This document shows, piece by piece, positions 4,714 to 8,103 of a stretch of DNA of 8,103 nucleotides; position 1 is the stretch's first letter; every line of letters starts with the position of its first letter. The notes under the pieces are model-generated. The model did no database searches, was not told where the DNA came from, and worked only from the letters and a program-made list of their open reading frames with translations. The DNA comes from Ignavibacteriota bacterium. Lineage in GTDB: Bacteria > Bacteroidota > Kapaibacteriia > Palsa-1295. The stretch covers positions 3,994 through 12,096 of the forward strand of contig PLXB01000248.1 in the NCBI GenBank assembly GCA_003151215.1, written 5' to 3'. Position numbers and translations under genes: made by a program.

Positions 4714-6762
4714 TTACCTCTGGGCCACAGGCTTATCTCCTCGTAAATGGGGCTTTAAAAAGGTGAGGAAGGCATCGAGATCGCGGGTATATCCCGGAAA
4801 CGTTGCAAGAAGCTTATCATCGGGCGAGAGGATCACATAATATGGCTGTGCGATAGTGCTAAACCTGAGTTCCTCCATTGTGCGGTTTGAATCATTCAGG
4901 GGCGAACCGTCATCGGTATAGAGCCTGGCAAGTACAAAATCTTTAAAAAATCCTATCACTTCCGGTTTCTTGAAGATCGTCGCTTCCATAGCCCGACAAT
5001 TAGTACATTGATAGCCGGTAAAGTCAATAAAAACATTTTTCCCTTTTTGCCTTGCTTCTACCAATGCTTCATTCAATCGTGAATGCCAAAGCAAAGTGGG
5101 ATTCTCTCCGGCCTTCGTTGAAGGGCTGATCCCGGATGAAGGAGACGTCGCTGGGTTTTCTTCCATGACAGGAGGAAGAAAGGCATCAAGTTCGCCGAGT
5201 CCTTTATTGGCAAAACCCGTATACATATAAATTCCAAATGTCAGAAAAATTATCGCAAAAACAGCTCGGATAGGTCCGATATGCTGTGATGGTGTATCAT
5301 GCGGAAGATTAAATCTACCGAGTAAATACATCGTCGTAATAAAGGTGATCGCCATCCAGGTCGCGATGACAAAGTCACGAGTGAAAATGTGCCAATGATA
5401 GACGAGATCGACGTTCGAAATAAATTTCATCGCCGCTGCAATTTCGAGAAATCCCATTACGACTTTCACACTATTAAGCCAGCCACCGGATTTCGGAAGA
5501 GCTTTCATAGCGCTCGGGAAAAGAGCAAGTAAGAAAAAAGGGAGCGCAAAGACCGATGCGAAGACAGTCATCCCGATAAGCGGAACAAACCACTGTCCGC
5601 GAGAAAAGGAAACCATCAAAGTTCCGACAAACGGAACAGTACAGGTGAAACTCGTTAGGGAAAAAACAAAACCCATCAGAATTACCGAGACGATCTGATT
5701 TTCATGCGTCGATGCTTTCACATGAAGCTTATTGAGTACTTCGTTTGGAATGCCGAGTTCATAGAGTCCGAAGAGATTCAAAGCAAAAGCAATGAAGATA
5801 ACGGCGATCAAAATATTGACCGCGGGATTTGCAGCAAATTTGTTGATACCTGACGAACCAAAAAGCAGGGCAAGTAAAAAGCCGAGGACAACGAATGTCA
5901 CGACAATACCTATGGCATAGAACGTGGCATCTTTGACCGCATGTTTTTTTGAGCCTTGATTCCGCTTCGTAAAAAAACTAACGGTGATCGGAATCATTGG
6001 AAAAACGCATGGCGTAACGAGTGCAAGCAATCCGAATCCAATGGCAGTCAGTATAAAACTCCAGATGGAATCGCCTGCAATCTTATTAAGTTCATCGGCA
6101 GTCACACCCGTTGGAGACGCTGCAGCAGGCGCTTGTGCAGTAACCACGGCTAAAGTTTTTGAGGATGTATCGACCGATCCGGCTGCTTCAGTGGTATCGG
6201 CATCCCCCGATTCTTTTGTGATCATAAGCTGCAATGGCTCCTTTCCCAGAAAGAGCATCGGTACGGTAAAAGTATTTGCAGGAATACAATTACTTTCATT
6301 GCAGGTTTGATAGTTCATCCACAAATAGAATGGATTTTTTCCAACATTCGATGATTTAAGGACCTTTATCTGTGCAATAATATCGAAATCGGAATAAAAG
6401 GCTTTTGTCGTTGCCATGAAATTCGAATCGAATTTCGGTGTGATCTTTCCTTTTTCCTCAAAACTTACAAGCCGAAAATTATTTGCAAGATCGGATGGAA
6501 TTTCAACAACAAGCGGTGAACTTGCCTCGGCATCAGATTTCGATGAATAGACATGCCAATGTTTCCCGATCTTAAAATGGATTTTTGCATCAAATGTTTT
6601 ACCTTGAGAAAAATCCTGGTTCGGATCGACGGAGAGAGAAAAGGTGGCGCTATCGGGTGCAAATTTCTCGCGTATTTTAGATAATTTCTGGGCATAGGAA
6701 ACTGTGCCAAGGAGAGTTAGCCCGATAAAAACCAGATAAATGAGGAGTTGGCCTTTTCGCAT
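4714..6762 (-). CDS. dsbD: DsbD, thiol:disulfide interchange protein
   Basis: DsbD carries reducing electrons from cytoplasmic thioredoxin across the inner membrane to periplasmic thiol proteins and cytochrome c maturation. All three parts are present. The N-terminal periplasmic domain has the pair CNESNC. About eight membrane helices follow, with LVTPCVFPMIP and TSFTCTVPFVG, whose cysteines lie 122 residues apart, exactly as Cys163/Cys285 of E. coli DsbD. The C-terminal thioredoxin domain has DFTGYQCTNCRAME (CxxC) and a cis-proline in AQPYYVIL. The start used here is the ATG at 6762, which gives a compact signal peptide MRKGQLLIYLVF...SYAQ. A longer form from ATG 6798 adds MERATSDARFYS, and its codons would run through a terminator-like hairpin (6771-6794). 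That form leaves only 16 bp to the upstream gene and cannot be excluded. No Shine-Dalgarno precedes 6762. Confidence 0.92.
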   Translation of the reverse strand: MRKGQLLIYLVFIGLTLLGTVSYAQKLSKIREKFAPDSATFSLSVDPNQDFSQGKTFDAKIHFKIGKHWHVYSSKSDAEASSPLVVEIPSDLANNFRLVSFEEKGKITPKFDSNFMATTKAFYSDFDIIAQIKVLKSSNVGKNPFYLWMNYQTCNESNCIPANTFTVPMLFLGKEPLQLMITKESGDADTTEAAGSVDTSSKTLAVVTAQAPAAASPTGVTADELNKIAGDSIWSFILTAIGFGLLALVTPCVFPMIPITVSFFTKRNQGSKKHAVKDATFYAIGIVVTFVVLGFLLALLFGSSGINKFAANPAVNILIAVIFIAFALNLFGLYELGIPNEVLNKLHVKASTHENQIVSVILMGFVFSLTSFTCTVPFVGTLMVSFSRGQWFVPLIGMTVFASVFALPFFLLALFPSAMKALPKSGGWLNSVKVVMGFLEIAAAMKFISNVDLVYHWHIFTRDFVIATWMAITFITTMYLLGRFNLPHDTPSQHIGPIRAVFAIIFLTFGIYMYTGFANKGLGELDAFLPPVMEENPATSPSSGISPSTKAGENPTLLWHSRLNEALVEARQKGKNVFIDFTGYQCTNCRAMEATIFKKPEVIGFFKDFVLARLYTDDGSPLNDSNRTMEELRFSTIAQPYYVILSPDDKLLATFPGYTRDLDAFLTFLKPHLRGDKPVAQR

Positions 6763-6794
6763 ACTATAAAAACGGGCATCCGAAGTTGCCCGTT
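6763..6794 (-). terminator. Terminator-like hairpin between the SPOR-like gene and dsbD
   Basis: On the minus strand AACGGGCA (6794-6787) pairs perfectly with TGCCCGTT (6778-6771) around an 8-base loop and is followed by TTTTTAT (plus-strand A-run 6768-6772). That is an intrinsic-terminator form acting only on leftward transcripts, that is, after the gene ending at 6815. It sits between that gene and the preferred dsbD start at 6762, so it may end the upstream transcript or attenuate dsbD. If dsbD starts at 6798 the hairpin is coding sequence. Confidence 0.6.
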
Positions 6795-6814
6795 CCATTG
6801 ATTCTCTTACATTT

Positions 6815-7468
6815 TTATTTCACGTTATAGACCGTCATACCATTCTTTGAACTCTGATGAATCTTTGCTTTCGAATTTCCATCGGCGCGAAGCTCGGCAA
6901 GATGTTCCTGCGCTTCCAGGCTATTGGTTGTTGTAAAACCTGCGGAAGTGTGTGTGGTAATACTGCGATGTTTTTTTTGAGCAGGTTTAGCTTCGAGTTC
7001 GTTCGGCTCAGCAGGCGGCGGGACATCATCTGATTTTTCCTTCATCGATGTTTCCTTAGGTGCAGAAGTATCCGGCATTGCCGGTGGGGGAGAATTTTGG
7101 GGAGTTACCATTGGCGGCGGTATGCCGCCAGCCATGTGAGGGTTAAATTCATGCCGTTTGAGGATGGATATCAGAATGATCGTAAGAGCCATAATGCCTA
7201 AGATTCCGACAATAGTGCTCAGGACATTCAGCGGCGTCCACCCTCGCTCATGTGGGGACGGAACGCTAAAATTGGGTCGGTATTCGTCTGCCATAGGTTT
7301 TCCTTTCCTATCAGAACCCGAAGCTTCGCTTTTTGGTGCGCGCGAACCGTAAAGTAATGCTTCAACGTCCTTTTCGGGGATTCCATAACGCGTAGCAAGC
7401 CTCTTAACGGGTTCGCTCGAGCCGGAGCTTTTTTCGGTATCAGCGGAGAAAATTATCTGCGATTCCAC
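6815..7468 (-). CDS. Single-pass membrane protein with SPOR-like C-terminus
   Basis: This 217-residue protein has a cytoplasmic-type N-terminus of about 77 residues, including the helix-prone stretch VKRLATRYGIPEKDVEALL (21-39). One transmembrane segment follows at about 80-103 (LNVLSTIVGILGIMALTIIL). A Pro-rich, charged linker occupies about 109-165 and a short C-terminal domain about 177-217. That last part (GFTTTNSLEAQEHLAELRADG ... MTVYNVK) has the spacing of part of a SPOR domain, which binds denuded peptidoglycan at division sites. It is about half the usual 70-residue length, so the assignment is tentative. The start is GTG at 7468; the next in-frame ATG is residue 59, too close to the membrane segment to be convincing. 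dsbD follows on the same strand, and fni diverges upstream. Confidence 0.72.
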   Translation of the reverse strand: MESQIIFSADTEKSSGSSEPVKRLATRYGIPEKDVEALLYGSRAPKSEASGSDRKGKPMADEYRPNFSVPSPHERGWTPLNVLSTIVGILGIMALTIILISILKRHEFNPHMAGGIPPPMVTPQNSPPPAMPDTSAPKETSMKEKSDDVPPPAEPNELEAKPAQKKHRSITTHTSAGFTTTNSLEAQEHLAELRADGNSKAKIHQSSKNGMTVYNVK

Positions 7469-7488
7469 TATTTCGTAGTTATTTCGTA
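7469..7488. repeat. Direct repeat TATTTCGTA next to a GTG start
   Basis: TATTTCGTA occurs at 7469-7477 and 7480-7488, an 11-bp period close to one helical turn. The repeat ends immediately upstream of the GTG of the leftward gene, where a ribosome-binding site would be. A related TACGAAA occurs at 7562-7568 within the larger palindrome. It may be a regulator site or chance. Confidence 0.4.
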
Positions 7489-7495
7489 AAACAAA

Positions 7496-7537
7496 AATCT
7501 ATATAGATTATTATGAACTCTGCTAAGAATTCATAAT
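7496..7537. promoter_or_regulatory. Palindromes in the divergent region
   Basis: AATCTATATAGATT (7496-7509) is a perfect 14-bp palindrome. It is directly followed by ATTATGAA (7510-7517) and its inverted partner TTCATAAT (7530-7537) across 12 bp. Next to it the minus strand has GATTTTTG (plus 7492-7499), one mismatch from the -7 consensus and about 23 bp before the leftward GTG, so a promoter for that gene may lie here. Symmetric sites suggest dimeric DNA-binding proteins, none of which is identifiable. Confidence 0.4.
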
Positions 7538-7546
7538 CATGCGGAT

Positions 7547-7571
7547 TTCTTTCCGTAAATTTACGAAAGAA
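7547..7571. promoter_or_regulatory. 25-bp near-palindrome before fni
   Basis: A perfect 12-bp palindrome CGTAAATTTACG (7554-7565) is flanked by TTCTTT (7547-7552) and AAAGAA (7566-7571), the whole being symmetric except for one extra C at 7553. It contains TAAATTTA, one mismatch from TAnnTTTG, about 22 bp before the fni ATG, with no TTG box in place. It could be an operator over a promoter or a hairpin at the 5' end of the fni transcript. Confidence 0.45.
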
Positions 7572-7574
7572 TTT

Positions 7575-7578
7575 GGAG
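7575..7578 (+). promoter_or_regulatory. Shine-Dalgarno of fni
   Basis: GGAG lies 7 nt before the ATG at 7586. It is the clearest ribosome-binding site in the window and fixes the fni start, as the other genes here have weak or no such site. It lies just 3' of the palindrome at 7547-7571. Confidence 0.6.
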
Positions 7579-7585
7579 CATAGCC

Positions 7586-8103
7586 ATGAAAAAACAAAAA
7601 AATATCAAAAAGGAAGAGAACCAAACTACCAGCCGGAAGCAGAAACATGTGGAACTTGTCGTATCTGAGCAGGTTTCCCATCTCAAAGTGTCATCCGGTT
7701 TTGATTCACTACGTTTAGTGCATAACGCCCTTCCGGAGATCGCATTATCGGATATAGATACCTCGACACAGTTTCTCGGTAAGGATCTGGACGTCCCCAT
7801 CTTGATCTCATCGATGACAGGAGGATACGACGATGCGGAACGCATTAATAGAGCGTTGGCGGTGATGAGTGCGAAATATGGAGCGGCAATTGGAATCGGG
7901 AGTGAACGTCAGGCATTGGAAAACAAGCGGTATCATGAATCCTTCAAAATTGTTCGGAAAGAAAATCCGGCCGGATTAATCTTTTCCAACATCGGAGCAT
8001 TTGAAATTGCAACTTTGGGACGCCAAGGAAAGATCGCTCAAGTAATGAAAATTATTGATCTCATTAGAGCGGATGCACTGATCATTCATCTGAATCCTTT
8101 GCA
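7586..8103 (+). CDS. fni: Type 2 isopentenyl-diphosphate delta-isomerase (partial, 3' end outside window)
   Basis: This flavoenzyme (IDI-2, needing FMN and NAD(P)H) interconverts isopentenyl and dimethylallyl diphosphate in isoprenoid synthesis and is unrelated to type 1 IDI. The 172 residues in the window form the N-terminal half of a protein usually about 350 long. Visible landmarks are the substrate-binding RKxxH near the start (Arg17, Lys18, His21), FLGKDLDVPILISSMTGG (63-80), the glycine-rich GIGSERQALE (103-112), the strand GLIFSNIGAFEI (130-141) and ALIIHLNPL (164-172), which continues past the edge and would be expected to read on into the conserved QE. The N-terminus is Lys-rich. ATG 7586 is supported by GGAG 7 nt upstream. 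The gene diverges from the SPOR-like gene across a 117-bp region with palindromes. The frame is intact to the window end. Confidence 0.93.
   Translation, partial: MKKQKNIKKEENQTTSRKQKHVELVVSEQVSHLKVSSGFDSLRLVHNALPEIALSDIDTSTQFLGKDLDVPILISSMTGGYDDAERINRALAVMSAKYGAAIGIGSERQALENKRYHESFKIVRKENPAGLIFSNIGAFEIATLGRQGKIAQVMKIIDLIRADALIIHLNPL

Noticed and set aside
5956..6310. Plus-strand frames inside dsbD
   Set aside because: They are antisense to the linker and first membrane helix of a clear DsbD, and the peptides are low-complexity.
7561..7845. Minus-strand 94-codon frame over the start of fni
   Set aside because: It is antisense to the RKxxH and MTGG regions of fni, whose frame and ribosome-binding site are convincing.

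Overview
The window looks like a chromosomal segment from the Bacteroidota/Chlorobiota/Ignavibacteriota (FCB) side of the tree. The support is: promoter-like sites with the Bacteroidota-type -7 element TAnnTTTG (three exact copies), start codons mostly without Shine-Dalgarno sequences, a DUF3943 outer-membrane protein, a DsbD of the kind common in that group, and a type 2 isopentenyl-diphosphate isomerase. I cannot fix genus or class from sequence alone. No rRNA, tRNA, CRISPR array or transposase gene is visible.

Positions 1-786 hold no conventional gene. They are a dense patch of short repeats: three GTCCCnnnGGGAC hairpins with a fourth unrelated hairpin (16-143), five copies of a GGCACCT motif (156-422), two nearly identical promoter cassettes 175 bp apart (236-277 and 411-452), each followed by a micro-ORF, a 15-bp tandem repeat that keeps one of these micro-ORFs open (508-559), and a 100-bp palindrome (658-757). 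Read on the minus strand the palindrome ends in a T-run and probably terminates the first real gene.

Positions 787-2445 (minus) encode an AsmA-like membrane-anchored periplasmic protein. A 323-bp divergent gap (2446-2768) carries a candidate promoter, a direct repeat with 21-bp period and a 25-codon upstream ORF that overlaps the next start by ATGA. Positions 2769-4397 (plus) encode a DUF3943 outer-membrane-type protein. The 105-bp gap 4398-4502 has nothing I can name. Positions 4503-4685 (plus) encode a 60-residue His/Cys microprotein that may bind zinc. It converges, across only 28 bp with no clear terminator, on dsbD.

dsbD (minus, ending at 4714) is a full three-domain thiol-disulfide transporter. 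Just upstream on the same strand is a 217-residue single-pass membrane protein with a SPOR-like tail (6815-7468). A terminator-like hairpin lies between the two and overlaps the longest possible dsbD start. A 117-bp divergent region with nested palindromes (7469-7585) separates this pair from fni (type 2 IPP isomerase, 7586 to the window end, truncated).

Most of the protein-coding content concerns the cell envelope (AsmA-like, DUF3943, DsbD, SPOR-like protein), with fni as the isoprenoid-precursor gene. The genes are in ordinary arrangement. The least explained part is the repeat and promoter patch at 1-786.
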